NCBI RefSeq assembly: GCF_963668475.1
Contig: NZ_OY764544.1
Coordinates: 3,595,986 to 3,659,985 of the forward strand
Length of the DNA stretch: 64,000 bases
Direction of reading: 5' to 3'
From: an uncultured Methanospirillum sp.
Lineage (GTDB): Archaea; Halobacteriota; Methanomicrobia; Methanomicrobiales; Methanospirillaceae
Below are positions 52,998 through 62,294 of the stretch, piece after piece. The notes beneath the pieces were generated by a model. That model did no database searches. It had not been told where the DNA came from and saw only the letters and a list, made by a program, of their open reading frames with translations. The translations under genes and the position numbers were made by a program. Positions within the stretch are counted from its first letter, which is position 1. Every line of letters begins with the position of its first letter.

Positions 52998-53901
52998 AGA
53001 TGCAGTTATAGTTCCGAAGATTAAGAAATATCCGAAAACTCGGACGATTTCAGACTCTCATAAGAGATTTATACATGAGATAGGTAAGCGGCCGGCTTTT
53101 GTTATCTCACTTGCCTGTATTCTCCTCCTAATTGTTATTGCAGTTTGCGCCCCATTAATTACGCCATATGATCCAAATGAGACAGATCTCCCTCAGAAAA
53201 ACCTGGGGATATCCTCAGAACACGTATGGGGAACCGACTACCTGGGCAGGGATCTCTTTAGCAGGACTATCTGGGGTACCCGGACATCTCTGATTATAGC
53301 GTTTACAACGGTAGGGTGTGCGTTTGTTGCCGGAACCTTGATCGGCTGTATGGCTGCATTCTACGGGGGAATCGTTGACGAACTTCTTTCACGCTGTATT
53401 GATCTGTTTCTGGCATTTCCCGGTATCATATTCTCTCTGGCTCTACTCGGATTAATTGGTCCGGGTATTCCTAATATGGTACTTGCACTTACGCTCTCGC
53501 AATGGGCTGTGTTTGCAAGACTTATGAGGGGAGATGTTCTCTCGATAACAAATCTTGAGTATATTCAGAGTGCAAAGACCGGTGGGCTTCCAAACAGTCG
53601 GATCATCCTGAAACACCTGATCCCGAATGCAATTATGCCGGTTTTAATCCTTGCGACTCTGGAAGTCGGGTCTGTCATATTATCGACAGCAGGTCTCAGT
53701 TTCCTTGGACTTGGCATTCCTCCTGAAATTCCAGAATGGGGATCGATGATAGGAGCAGGAAAAGAATTTCTGAGAACCGCTCCGCTCAACGTTATAGTCC
53801 CCGGGCTTGCCATCACTGTCGTTGTGATGATATTCAACGTGTTCGGCGAAGGACTGCGTGATATTCTTGATGTTCATGAAGAGCAGGTAATACCCTCATG
53901 A
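52990..53901 (+). CDS. Opp/Nik-type ABC permease, C subunit
   Basis: Protein of 303 residues. A charged cytosolic N-terminus (about 1-35), then DppC/NikC landmarks: APLITPYDPNETDLPQ, GTDYLGRDLFSRTIWGTRTS, EAA loop AKTGGLPNSRIILKHLIPN and LSFLGLGIPPEIPEWG. Six membrane segments. ATGA overlap with the following ATPase. Confidence 0.9.
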   Translation: MSEDAVIVPKIKKYPKTRTISDSHKRFIHEIGKRPAFVISLACILLLIVIAVCAPLITPYDPNETDLPQKNLGISSEHVWGTDYLGRDLFSRTIWGTRTSLIIAFTTVGCAFVAGTLIGCMAAFYGGIVDELLSRCIDLFLAFPGIIFSLALLGLIGPGIPNMVLALTLSQWAVFARLMRGDVLSITNLEYIQSAKTGGLPNSRIILKHLIPNAIMPVLILATLEVGSVILSTAGLSFLGLGIPPEIPEWGSMIGAGKEFLRTAPLNVIVPGLAITVVVMIFNVFGEGLRDILDVHEEQVIPS

Positions 53902-54842
53902 CCCTTCTTGATGTTCAGGAACTCAATGTCAGGTTTCCTACCGGAGAGGGGGAGGTTCATGCATCACGAGATGTATCATTCTCTCTTGATACTGGAGAGG
54001 TTCTGGGCCTAGTCGGAGAGACAGGTTCAGGGAAATCAGTGATAGGCCAGGCAGTGATCAAACTTCTTCCATCAAATGCAGAAATTACAGGAGAGATTAC
54101 TTTTGACGGAAAAAAACTCAATTCTCTCTCAGAAAACGCGATGCATCATCTCCGTGGCCGATCGATCTCCTTAGTTCCACAAAATCCATCAGGAGCTCTC
54201 GATCCGGTCACAAGAAACGGGGATCAGATCTCTGAAGTTGTCACACATGTCTGTAAGAACAGAAATGAGATCGTAACCCGTGTTCATGCTCTGCTCACCT
54301 CTGTAGGTCTTGTTCCGGAAGCAAGAATTGCAGAGGAATTTCCTCATCAACTATCAGGAGGAATGAGGCAGAGACTGACAACAAGTATTGCAGTTTCTGA
54401 AAAACCACGTCTCATTATTGCTGATGAACCAACAAAGGGGCTGGATTTCAGGGCACGGGCGATGACTGCTACCGTTCTTTCTGATGTTCAGAAACAGAAC
54501 CAGTGCTCTCTTCTTTTGATAACTCATGATCTGGATCTTGCAGAGATGCTCTGCGCAAGGATTGCAGTGATTTATGCAGGAGAGATCGTTGAGATTGCTC
54601 CGGTATCACGGATCTTTTCTTCTCCCAGGCATCCGTATACCCGTGCCCTGATCCAGGCAATTCCCAAAAACGGGTTAATTCCCATTGAAGGTCAGAGTCC
54701 GAGTCTCATGGATCTTCCAGTCGGTTGCTCTTTTGCTGAAAGATGTGAATACTGCTCTGATGTTTGCAGGATGGAGCATCCAGACCTTATGAATGAATCA
54801 ATAATTGGAGGTGTGAGATGTCATCACCCGTTCTCGAGCTGA
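53898..54842 (+). CDS. Opp/Nik-type ABC ATP-binding protein, D subunit
   Basis: Protein of 314 residues. Walker A GETGSGKS, signature LSGGMRQRLTTSIAV, Walker B LIIADEPTKGLD, H-loop THDLDLAEML. The C-terminal Opp/Dpp tail has GCSFAERCEYCSDVC and RCHHP, four or more cysteines suited to a Fe-S cluster. It overlaps the F subunit gene by 25 bp. Confidence 0.92.
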   Translation: MTLLDVQELNVRFPTGEGEVHASRDVSFSLDTGEVLGLVGETGSGKSVIGQAVIKLLPSNAEITGEITFDGKKLNSLSENAMHHLRGRSISLVPQNPSGALDPVTRNGDQISEVVTHVCKNRNEIVTRVHALLTSVGLVPEARIAEEFPHQLSGGMRQRLTTSIAVSEKPRLIIADEPTKGLDFRARAMTATVLSDVQKQNQCSLLLITHDLDLAEMLCARIAVIYAGEIVEIAPVSRIFSSPRHPYTRALIQAIPKNGLIPIEGQSPSLMDLPVGCSFAERCEYCSDVCRMEHPDLMNESIIGGVRCHHPFSS

Positions 54843-55555
54843 AGGGTCTATCCAAATCGTATGGTCACGGAGATGTATTCTCAAACGTTTCATTTACTGT
54901 ACTCGAATCAGAATCAGTCGGTCTTTTTGGTGAGAGTGGATCTGGAAAGACAACTCTTGGGAGATGTATTATGCAACTTGAACGTCAGAGTTCCGGTACA
55001 ATTCTACTTGATGCTATTGATCCTAGAAAACTATCTGCTAAAAGGCTCAGGGAGTCCAGACAATCATATCAGATGATCTTTCAGCATCCTGAAGTCTCCC
55101 TCAATCCAAAGATGACTCTCGCTGAGAGTGTCACAGAACTCCTTATTGTCCATAAGAAATTACATTTTGATGAGGCGATTGACCAGATACATCCGCTTAT
55201 CACCCGGGTAGGTCTTCGTGATGAACACCTTGCACGCTATCCGCATCAACTTTCAGGTGGGGAAGTTCAGCGTGCAGTTCTCGCAAGAATCTTCTCCCTG
55301 AAACCGAAACTCGTAATTGCTGATGAAGCAACGTCGATGTTGGATGTATCAGTTCAGGCCCAGGTCCTGCGTCTTATGAAAGATCTTCAAAAAGAGACCG
55401 GGGTGGCATATGTATTCATCTCACATGATCCTGATGTGATTTCTGCAATGTGTAATCAGGTCTTCTGGATCTCCCATGGGGAGGGAAGATTGTATGACCG
55501 TGATACATTTATGGCTCAAGTCAAGGAGGAATACGCATCATTACAGTCATGCTGA
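54818..55555 (+). CDS. Opp/Nik-type ABC ATP-binding protein, F subunit
   Basis: Protein of 245 residues. Walker A GESGSGKTT, signature LSGGEVQRAVLARIF, Walker B LVIADEATSMLD (EATSMLD instead of the common EPTSALD), H-loop SHDPDVISAM. The same EATSMLD variant occurs in the F subunit at 61602, which marks these two transporters as closer relatives. The ATG at 54818 follows GGAGGTG within the D-subunit gene. Last of the five transporter subunits; an MFS gene follows after 131 bp. Confidence 0.92.
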   Translation: MSSPVLELKGLSKSYGHGDVFSNVSFTVLESESVGLFGESGSGKTTLGRCIMQLERQSSGTILLDAIDPRKLSAKRLRESRQSYQMIFQHPEVSLNPKMTLAESVTELLIVHKKLHFDEAIDQIHPLITRVGLRDEHLARYPHQLSGGEVQRAVLARIFSLKPKLVIADEATSMLDVSVQAQVLRLMKDLQKETGVAYVFISHDPDVISAMCNQVFWISHGEGRLYDRDTFMAQVKEEYASLQSC

Positions 55556-55667
55556 AAAAGAGTTTTCTCAATATTACAATGATTCTCCGATTATTTTTGA
55601 ATTACTTTCTTTTTGTCATGATATGAAACTTTATTCTAACCATAATTACAAATAACACGAATGTGGT

Positions 55668-55679
55668 CACATACGATTG
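55668..55679. promoter_or_regulatory. Palindrome upstream of the MFS gene
   Basis: ATGTG-GT-CACAT lies about ten bases before the MFS start codon. As a short perfect palindrome at a likely transcription start it could be an operator, giving the MFS gene its own control apart from the upstream transporter genes. Confidence 0.35.
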
Positions 55680-55686
55680 ATTATAC

Positions 55687-56877
55687 ATGAATTCGTTATC
55701 TATCAGTAGACGTGATGCGTATCGCATTATTTTTCTTCTTGGAATTGTTGCTCTCTGCGGTGATATTATTTATGAGGGAGCACGGAGTATCAGTGGTCCG
55801 TATCTTTTATCACTTGGCACATCAGCGGTCCTCGTAGGCACTATTACCGGTGCAGGGGAATTTTTAGGATATGCTGTCAGGATAGTATCAGGCAAAATTG
55901 CAGATCTTTCACATTACTATTGGGCTCTGACAATCGGCGGATATTTCATGTTGATTGCCATTCCTCTGCTCGCATTTACCGGATCCTGGGAAACTGCAGC
56001 AATACTCTTTATCCTTGAACGAATAGGAAAAGGAATCAGGTCACCAGCTAAAGATGCAATTCTTGGAGCTGCTACTACTCCAATTGGTAGGGGAACAGGA
56101 TTTGGAATTCATGAGTTGCTTGATCAGATTGGAGCAGTATTAGGGCCGATAGTCCTCGCAGCAGCACTTGTGGATACAGGCAGGTATCAACTGGGTTTTA
56201 CCCTCCTTTTTATTCCGTTCATTATGTTACTTATCCTGGCAGTTCTTGCCTACAAACTCATGCCAGACCCACTCGGGTTTGAGATGAAACAGTCGGGATC
56301 TCACGGACTTTCTACCACTCAAAGTTATGAGTTTATCCTGTTCACTGGATTTACTCTACTCTGCACCATCGGGTTTCTCTCATTTCCTCTTATCTCATTT
56401 CACGCCTTGAAATTACATCTGGTCTCTGATTTTGAAATTCCTCTCCTGTATGCTCTTGCGATGCTTGTTGATGCAGCCATTGCGCCAATATCAGGCAAAC
56501 TCTATGACAGAAAGGGGATCATTGTTCTGTTGGCAATACCAGTAATTGGAATTCTTATCCCGTTCTTTGGATTCGGTATGAGTAGGGAACTGATAATCTG
56601 TTCTGCAATTCTATTTGGTCTTTCAATGGGAATTCAGGAGACAGTGCTCCGTGCTGTTGTTGCTGACCAGATTCATATCTCAAAACGCGGGACCGCATAT
56701 GGGATTTTCAACGTAGTATATGGACTTGGATTTCTTATCGGAGGAATAGTAGTTGGCTGGGTCTATGAATTAGGGCCCGGATATGCAGCACTTGTGCCTG
56801 CCATATTCTCTCTTCTGGCTGTCGGGACGTTCTTTCTCATATATTCGAAATTATGTGGATCTCCACTTGTGCCATGA
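55687..56877 (+). CDS. Major facilitator superfamily transporter
   Basis: Protein of 396 residues with twelve predicted membrane helices in two halves of six. The cytoplasmic loop 2-3 motif is SGKIADLSHYY and its second-half counterpart SGKLYDRKG, both MFS motif A relatives; ERIGKGIRSPAKDAILG lies between helices 4 and 5. It follows an Opp/Nik operon, a layout reminiscent of the MFS exporter beside staphylopine importers (CntE/CntABCDF); that comparison is inference. Substrate and direction of transport unknown. Confidence 0.85.
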   Translation: MNSLSISRRDAYRIIFLLGIVALCGDIIYEGARSISGPYLLSLGTSAVLVGTITGAGEFLGYAVRIVSGKIADLSHYYWALTIGGYFMLIAIPLLAFTGSWETAAILFILERIGKGIRSPAKDAILGAATTPIGRGTGFGIHELLDQIGAVLGPIVLAAALVDTGRYQLGFTLLFIPFIMLLILAVLAYKLMPDPLGFEMKQSGSHGLSTTQSYEFILFTGFTLLCTIGFLSFPLISFHALKLHLVSDFEIPLLYALAMLVDAAIAPISGKLYDRKGIIVLLAIPVIGILIPFFGFGMSRELIICSAILFGLSMGIQETVLRAVVADQIHISKRGTAYGIFNVVYGLGFLIGGIVVGWVYELGPGYAALVPAIFSLLAVGTFFLIYSKLCGSPLVP

Positions 56878-57014
56878 TGAAGATACCAACAGATGAGATC
56901 TTTAAAATGGATGAGACAGTGTTAGAAAAAGTGAACTCGGTTGTGGGAAAAATACCTTCACACAATTTTATGCCTCGTGTCTCATCAATCGGATTAATAT
57001 AGAGGATTGTGCAT

Positions 57015-57079
57015 AACCCCCTCATGACGAAAATGAGTTTATAAATTGTATATATACTCAATTTCTGAAAAAGGGGGTT
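57015..57079. other. Long inverted repeat between convergent genes
   Basis: AACCCCCT (57015-57022) and AGGGGGTT (57072-57079) are perfect 8-bp arms; inside lies a smaller hairpin CTCAT-N7-ATGAG (57021-57037) that competes with the outer stem for two bases. Located 138 bp after the MFS stop and 29 bp after the minus-strand methyltransferase stop, it may be a bidirectional terminator or a small RNA. Confidence 0.4.
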
Positions 57080-57107
57080 AATCGCTATTCTCTATAATGA
57101 GATTGTA

Positions 57108-57911
57108 TTACGTGCCCTTTTTTGCAATCGCAAAAAGTGTCCCGGGGTTTGTAATCCCATTTTCCTTTTGAAGATTATATTCGCGAATAAATGTTTCCCT
57201 GATCTCCGTTTTTACCGATTCATCAACTCCTTTTACTATCTCCTGGTAAGAACCATGGCCAGGTCTGTCAAGAATCTCTAGTGGTGAATGACGGAATGCT
57301 GTAATATTTTTTAATTCTATCTGTATATCCTTAAATCCTGTGTTTTGGAGAAGCATGAATAATTCATCATGATTTACCCGTTTCATCCCACCATGGCTGT
57401 GTTTGGTTTCAGGGAGCCCATATTGTAAAAGGATTGTATTAAGAATTTCATGGCCCTGATGATCCTTTTCCCGGTTTAAGGTTGTCATTCCTATTTTTCC
57501 ACCTGGTTTGAGGACACGAAATACTTCACCAAGAGCCCATGGTTTATCTTCAACCCAATGAAAAGAGGAACAGAAAAGGGCATGATCAAAATATGAATCC
57601 TGCAAAAAATCCAGGTGTTCTGCCTGACTCTGAAAAAAACTTACATTTGGATGGGAGTTTACAACAAATCGCTCCTTGGCAAGAGCCAGACGATGAGAAG
57701 AAGGATCCACTCCTGTCAGATACCCATCATCCCCGATAATTTTTGAGATATATTCTGCCTGCCTGCCGGTTCCACATCCGAGATCTATAACAAAATTACC
57801 TTTTGAAATTCCCATCATCTCTACAAGCATATTCCCTTTAAAGAACTGATGATCGCAGTTCTTATCGTAATCAGTTGCAATTTCAGGTGTGTCCCAATCT
57901 AATTCACTCAT
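57108..57911 (-). CDS. SAM-dependent methyltransferase (UbiE/BioC-like), metal-region type 3
   Basis: Protein of 267 residues. N-terminus with WDTPEIATDYDKNCD, SAM loop VIDLGCGTGRQAEYIS at about 40-55, acidic residue in TGVDPSS, and FHWVEDKPWALGEVFRVLKPGG. It is a different subfamily from those at 34955 and 49635. It is the last gene of a minus-strand operon with two ABC half-transporters (21-bp gap) and an Opp/Nik importer upstream, so each Opp/Nik set in this window has its own methyltransferase. Confidence 0.85.
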   Translation of the reverse strand: MSELDWDTPEIATDYDKNCDHQFFKGNMLVEMMGISKGNFVIDLGCGTGRQAEYISKIIGDDGYLTGVDPSSHRLALAKERFVVNSHPNVSFFQSQAEHLDFLQDSYFDHALFCSSFHWVEDKPWALGEVFRVLKPGGKIGMTTLNREKDHQGHEILNTILLQYGLPETKHSHGGMKRVNHDELFMLLQNTGFKDIQIELKNITAFRHSPLEILDRPGHGSYQEIVKGVDESVKTEIRETFIREYNLQKENGITNPGTLFAIAKKGT

Positions 57912-57932
57912 ATTATCTCCTCTATTGTTCGG

Positions 57933-59690
57933 TTATGTTTCCTTACCATTATCAAAAATTCTACAGAGTTTTGCATATAATCCGTTTTTTCTGATTAATT
58001 CTTCGTGGTTACCAGACTCCTCTATCTCTCCATCATTGAGAACAAATATCGTATCAGCATGAACAACAGTACTCAGCCGGTGAGCGATAATAAGAACTGT
58101 TTTTCCTGTTGCTAATACTTTCAGAGCATCTTTGATGAGGTTTTCATTTTCAGTATCCAGGTTTGACGTTGCTTCATCCAATATAAGAATCGGTGCATTC
58201 TTTAAAATTGCCCGTGCTATAGCAATTCGTTGTCGTTCTCCCCCGGACAACCTGATACCCCGTTCACCGATTAAGGTGTCATAGCCTTGTGGAAGACTAG
58301 TAACAAACTCATGAATCTGAGCCATCTTGGCAACCCTGATTAATTCATCATCTGATGCAGAAGGTTTTCCAATCAGAATATTATCTTTTATAGATGAATC
58401 AAAGAGGAATACATCCTGTGCCACTACTGATATCTGGTTTCTCAGGTATTCAAGAGGATAATCCCTGATGTCCTGACCACCGATGAGAATGTTTCCTTGA
58501 GTTGGATCCCAAAACCTGAGAATTAAGTGAATCAATGTGGTTTTTCCAGCTCCGGTCATTCCTACAAGGGCGACTGTTTTTCCTTCCGGAATCTTTAGCG
58601 ATATTCCTTTTAGAACATCAGCACTCTGAAGATCATACCTGAATTTCAGATCATGTATGCTGATATCTACCGCACCTGACTTCGGAGGATGTGCATCGAG
58701 TTTTTCTTGAACTTCAGGTTCCATGTCTGTTATCTCAAAGAATCGCTTCGCTCCGGTGAGGGTTAGGCTGAGTTGTTTTGAGATATCTACAATACTCCCG
58801 ACTGAACCAAATGCTCCTGCAGTTATGATAATACAAACAGGGATATACAAAGGTTGCAGGCCCGATGTTGTGATGAGACTTCTTGCTACGAGGAGAATTG
58901 AAAGTATTCCAAGTGACACAATAAAGATATTACCTGCAGTTGTGAATGCATTTTTCCTGATAAATTTGTTTTGCAAATCGTTGAATCTCTGTACTCTGGT
59001 ATCCAGACCTGAATACCGAACATCCTCCCTTCCAAATGCAAGAGTCTCCCACACTCCCTGGATACTGTCAATAAGATAAGAATTCAGAACCCCAAGAGAT
59101 ATTCTCATTTCATTGGCTGTAGATGAATTTGCCCTGACCAGGATTATCGGTACAATCTGGAATATAATGAGGAAAACGAGCAGGATAAGTGCCAATAATG
59201 GGTGGATCCACCAGAGGACGAGTAAGCAGGCTACCGGAATAACTACCGATACAATCAGAGGGTTGAGTGTATGCGCAAAGAATAACTCCAGCATGTCGAT
59301 GTTATTCATCGCAACAGAAACAAGGTCTCCGGTCCTTCTTGACACCATCAAACCAGGAGTGAGAGGTTTCATACACAGGAAAAAGTGTTTTCGAAGTGTC
59401 TCAAGGATTCGAAACGCTGCAACATGATTTAGAAATATTCCAAAATAACCAAAGAATCCACGAGCTAAAGCAAGGACAAGCATGAGCCCGGTTAATGGAA
59501 GTACATATTCAGCATCTATAGGGTTCATCGCCTGCTTAATGAGAAGAACTCCGCAAATACCAATCGAGATCGTGAGTGCAGGCTTAAAGATATCACATAC
59601 TAATGCTCCAAGAACGATGTGCAGATGAGGTCTGACAAGACCTATTAACCTTCCAAGAGGACGAAAATCTGAAAGAATATCAAGGGCCAT
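57933..59690 (-). CDS. ABC half-transporter (IrtB/YbtQ-like), membrane and ATPase domains fused
   Basis: Protein of 585 residues. Six membrane helices in about residues 20-310, then an ATPase domain with Walker A GMTGAGKTT, signature LSGGERQRIAIARAI, Walker B LILDEATSNLDTEN and H-loop AHRLST. Such exporter-fold pairs are either drug/lipid exporters or, in the IrtAB/YbtPQ group, importers of metal-loaded siderophores. It starts 1 bp from the stop of its partner and likely forms a heterodimer. The context of metal importers favours the latter group. Confidence 0.88.
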   Translation of the reverse strand: MALDILSDFRPLGRLIGLVRPHLHIVLGALVCDIFKPALTISIGICGVLLIKQAMNPIDAEYVLPLTGLMLVLALARGFFGYFGIFLNHVAAFRILETLRKHFFLCMKPLTPGLMVSRRTGDLVSVAMNNIDMLELFFAHTLNPLIVSVVIPVACLLVLWWIHPLLALILLVFLIIFQIVPIILVRANSSTANEMRISLGVLNSYLIDSIQGVWETLAFGREDVRYSGLDTRVQRFNDLQNKFIRKNAFTTAGNIFIVSLGILSILLVARSLITTSGLQPLYIPVCIIITAGAFGSVGSIVDISKQLSLTLTGAKRFFEITDMEPEVQEKLDAHPPKSGAVDISIHDLKFRYDLQSADVLKGISLKIPEGKTVALVGMTGAGKTTLIHLILRFWDPTQGNILIGGQDIRDYPLEYLRNQISVVAQDVFLFDSSIKDNILIGKPSASDDELIRVAKMAQIHEFVTSLPQGYDTLIGERGIRLSGGERQRIAIARAILKNAPILILDEATSNLDTENENLIKDALKVLATGKTVLIIAHRLSTVVHADTIFVLNDGEIEESGNHEELIRKNGLYAKLCRIFDNGKET

Positions 59691-59691
59691 G

Positions 59692-61527
59692 TTATCCCTC
59701 CACCGGGAGAGTTTGGTTTATTCCAGATGACAGGATTACCTCCTGACGTTTTACCATCTGGTAGTACTTACCGCCTAATTTCATGAGTTCGTCATGAGTC
59801 CCATCTTCAATTATTCTGCCTTCATCCATTACCAGAATTCTGTCGGCATGCCTGATGGTGGAGAGACGATGTGCTATGATCAAAACAGTTTTTTCTTTTA
59901 AGAGATCTTCAATTGCCTTCTGAATTAATGACTCATGATATACATCCAGAGATGAAGTCGGTTCATCTAAGAGTATAACTGGTGCTTTTTTCAAAATAGC
60001 ACGGGCAATAGCAACTCGTTGTTTTTCTCCTCCTGAAAGGCGTGATCCTCTCTCTCCAATCAGAGTGTCAAGGCCTTCTGGTAATGAGGAGATCAGGTCG
60101 GTCAGAGAAGCAGATGAGCAGGCATCACGAATCTGTTGTTCTGATGCTTCTGGATCTCCAATTAACAGGTTTTCAAGGATGGATCCATAAAACATGTATG
60201 TCTCTTGAGAGACGTAGGAGAATTGCTTTCGAGCAACTTCTACCGGGATATTTTCAATCAATTTCTCCCCAAGTAAAATACGCCCATCCTGGGCAGAATG
60301 AAACCTGAACAAGAGATCAATTACCGTGGACTTTCCAACTCCTGATGCTCCAACCAGGGCGACCGTTTCTTTAGGTCTGACTGTGAACGAGCAATTTTTA
60401 AGAATCGGCCTGTATGAATCATATGCAAAAGATACATCAGAGAATTCAAATGAAGGTTCGATTGAAGTATCAACAATGGTATCGGCGGGTTGTAGTGAAT
60501 ACGTAATTCGTTCTGGTTCCTGCAATATCTCAAATATCGCTTCGATTGTCCGGTTTGCCTGTAAACTATTATGGTAATAGGTATTCAGACGGTTGATATG
60601 CTCATAAAAGAGTGGACCGAGCAACAGGACGAGGATGAGGCTGGATACCGGGAGAGCACCGTTCACCAGTTGCCATGCAACATAACTCAAAGCAAGGGTA
60701 TACCCGATATATGGGCATGAGTCAATGAGAAAATGAACAGACATTGAGATTCTAATCTTTTGTATCCATGCTGCAGTGAGCCTTGCCGCCCGAATAAAAA
60801 TCGCTTCAGCCCTGTTATCAGCCTGATTAAATAATTGTAGAGTGGGCAGTCCCTGTACACTCTCCACATAATATGAACTGAGAGATCGAAATTCATTCCA
60901 GACATTTTGGCTGTTTTCTTTCTTACTCTGGAGCGACTGCATCATTACTACAAGGATAACCGGAACAAAGAATAATTCAATACAGGCTGCAACCGGGTCA
61001 ATAAAAAACCAGAATATTACAAACATCGCGAGTGGAACAGTCATACAGAGAAATACATGCGGGATATACATTCCGGTATATACTTCCAGTCCTTCGATTC
61101 CATCAACAACGGTAGCAGTCAGCCATCCTGAATTTTTTCTTTCTATGTATTCAGGTCCCAGACGATGGAGTTTTTTAAACAAAGCATCACGAAGTTCAGT
61201 TTTTACCTGGACCGCTGTTTTATGTGCTGAGATCTCTTTTCCATATTCGCAGACACCACGAATAAGGAGGGTTCCAACCATTCCAAAAATTAGAGCAAAG
61301 GTCGAATTCGAAAACTCTCCGACAATCAACCGGGTGATAGTCATTGAAACAAGGAACAGAAATCCTACATGAGCAAGTGATGCGAGTAAACTCAATCCAT
61401 ATGTTGTAGCCAGGGTTTTTCTGGTTTGTGAAACCAGGAAAATTATTCGAAAATCTACTAGCGGACCTAAAAGTCGCTGAAATAATGAATCGATTTTTAC
61501 AGATTCCGGATGAATGACCTGTGACAT
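59692..61527 (-). CDS. ABC half-transporter (IrtA/YbtP-like), partner subunit
   Basis: Protein of 611 residues. Six membrane helices within about 40-320; ATPase domain with Walker A GASGVGKST, signature LSGGEKQRVAIARAI, Walker B VILLDEPTSSLDVYH, H-loop AHRLST. Both Walker B motifs in the pair keep the catalytic acid, so both sites may be active. It lacks the N-terminal siderophore-reductase domain of mycobacterial IrtA. Located 74 bp after the Opp/Nik F-subunit gene on the same strand. Confidence 0.88.
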   Translation of the reverse strand: MSQVIHPESVKIDSLFQRLLGPLVDFRIIFLVSQTRKTLATTYGLSLLASLAHVGFLFLVSMTITRLIVGEFSNSTFALIFGMVGTLLIRGVCEYGKEISAHKTAVQVKTELRDALFKKLHRLGPEYIERKNSGWLTATVVDGIEGLEVYTGMYIPHVFLCMTVPLAMFVIFWFFIDPVAACIELFFVPVILVVMMQSLQSKKENSQNVWNEFRSLSSYYVESVQGLPTLQLFNQADNRAEAIFIRAARLTAAWIQKIRISMSVHFLIDSCPYIGYTLALSYVAWQLVNGALPVSSLILVLLLGPLFYEHINRLNTYYHNSLQANRTIEAIFEILQEPERITYSLQPADTIVDTSIEPSFEFSDVSFAYDSYRPILKNCSFTVRPKETVALVGASGVGKSTVIDLLFRFHSAQDGRILLGEKLIENIPVEVARKQFSYVSQETYMFYGSILENLLIGDPEASEQQIRDACSSASLTDLISSLPEGLDTLIGERGSRLSGGEKQRVAIARAILKKAPVILLDEPTSSLDVYHESLIQKAIEDLLKEKTVLIIAHRLSTIRHADRILVMDEGRIIEDGTHDELMKLGGKYYQMVKRQEVILSSGINQTLPVEG

Positions 61528-61601
61528 ACTAATTTACAATATACATAATAAAGAAAAACACTCAAAAGTCGATGCAACAGATATGAAAGATGGTGAGAGG
61601 A

Positions 61602-62294
61602 TTATATGCTGCGATCTACCTCCTCTATTGTTCCATCCTGCATCCTGAGAATCCGTGGACAAATCTTATCCAAAAGTTCAAGATCATGAGAAATCATGAG
61701 GTAGGCCACATTGGTTTTAACCTGTAATTTTTTCATCAGGTGAATGACCTGGGCCTGAACAGATACATCAAGCATCGATGTTGCTTCATCTGCAATGATG
61801 AAATCAGGTTCAAGAGAGAAGACTTTTGCAATAACTGCCCTCTGAATCTCTCCGCCTGATAATTGATGAGGATAACGTACTAATTGATCCTCCCTGATCC
61901 CTACTTCAGAAAGCAATGGGCCTAGATGCTTAACTGCATCATTTCTACTTATCTTCTTTAAAAAGCGAATAGGCTCAGTAATACTATCAATGACCCTCAT
62001 TCGTGGATTGAGTGATGATTCCGGGTGCTGAAAGATCATCTGAATTTTGGGCCTGATGATACGAAGAGGTTTCTGGCCAATATTATCGAATCGCTTGCCA
62101 TTAAATTCAATAGTTCCTGAAGATGGCTCTTCAAGTCTGGTGATACATCTCCCGAGGGTGGATTTACCAGACCCGCTTTTTCCATACAATCCAACAATTT
62201 CACCTGGATAAATGGAAAGAAAAATATCCTGAAATATGGGTGTATGTCCGTAATCCTTGGACAATCCTGATACCTTCAGGAGCAGTGATGGCAT
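61602..62294 (-). CDS. Opp/Nik-type ABC ATP-binding protein, F subunit
   Basis: Protein of 230 residues. Walker A GKSGSGKST, signature LSGGEIQRAVIAKVF, Walker B FIIADEATSMLD, H-loop SHDLELLD. The EATSMLD variant matches the F subunit at 54818. It overlaps the D-subunit gene upstream by 19 bp. It is short for the family because there is no C-terminal extension. Expected partner of the permease at the right edge. Confidence 0.92.
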   Translation of the reverse strand: MPSLLLKVSGLSKDYGHTPIFQDIFLSIYPGEIVGLYGKSGSGKSTLGRCITRLEEPSSGTIEFNGKRFDNIGQKPLRIIRPKIQMIFQHPESSLNPRMRVIDSITEPIRFLKKISRNDAVKHLGPLLSEVGIREDQLVRYPHQLSGGEIQRAVIAKVFSLEPDFIIADEATSMLDVSVQAQVIHLMKKLQVKTNVAYLMISHDLELLDKICPRILRMQDGTIEEVDRSI

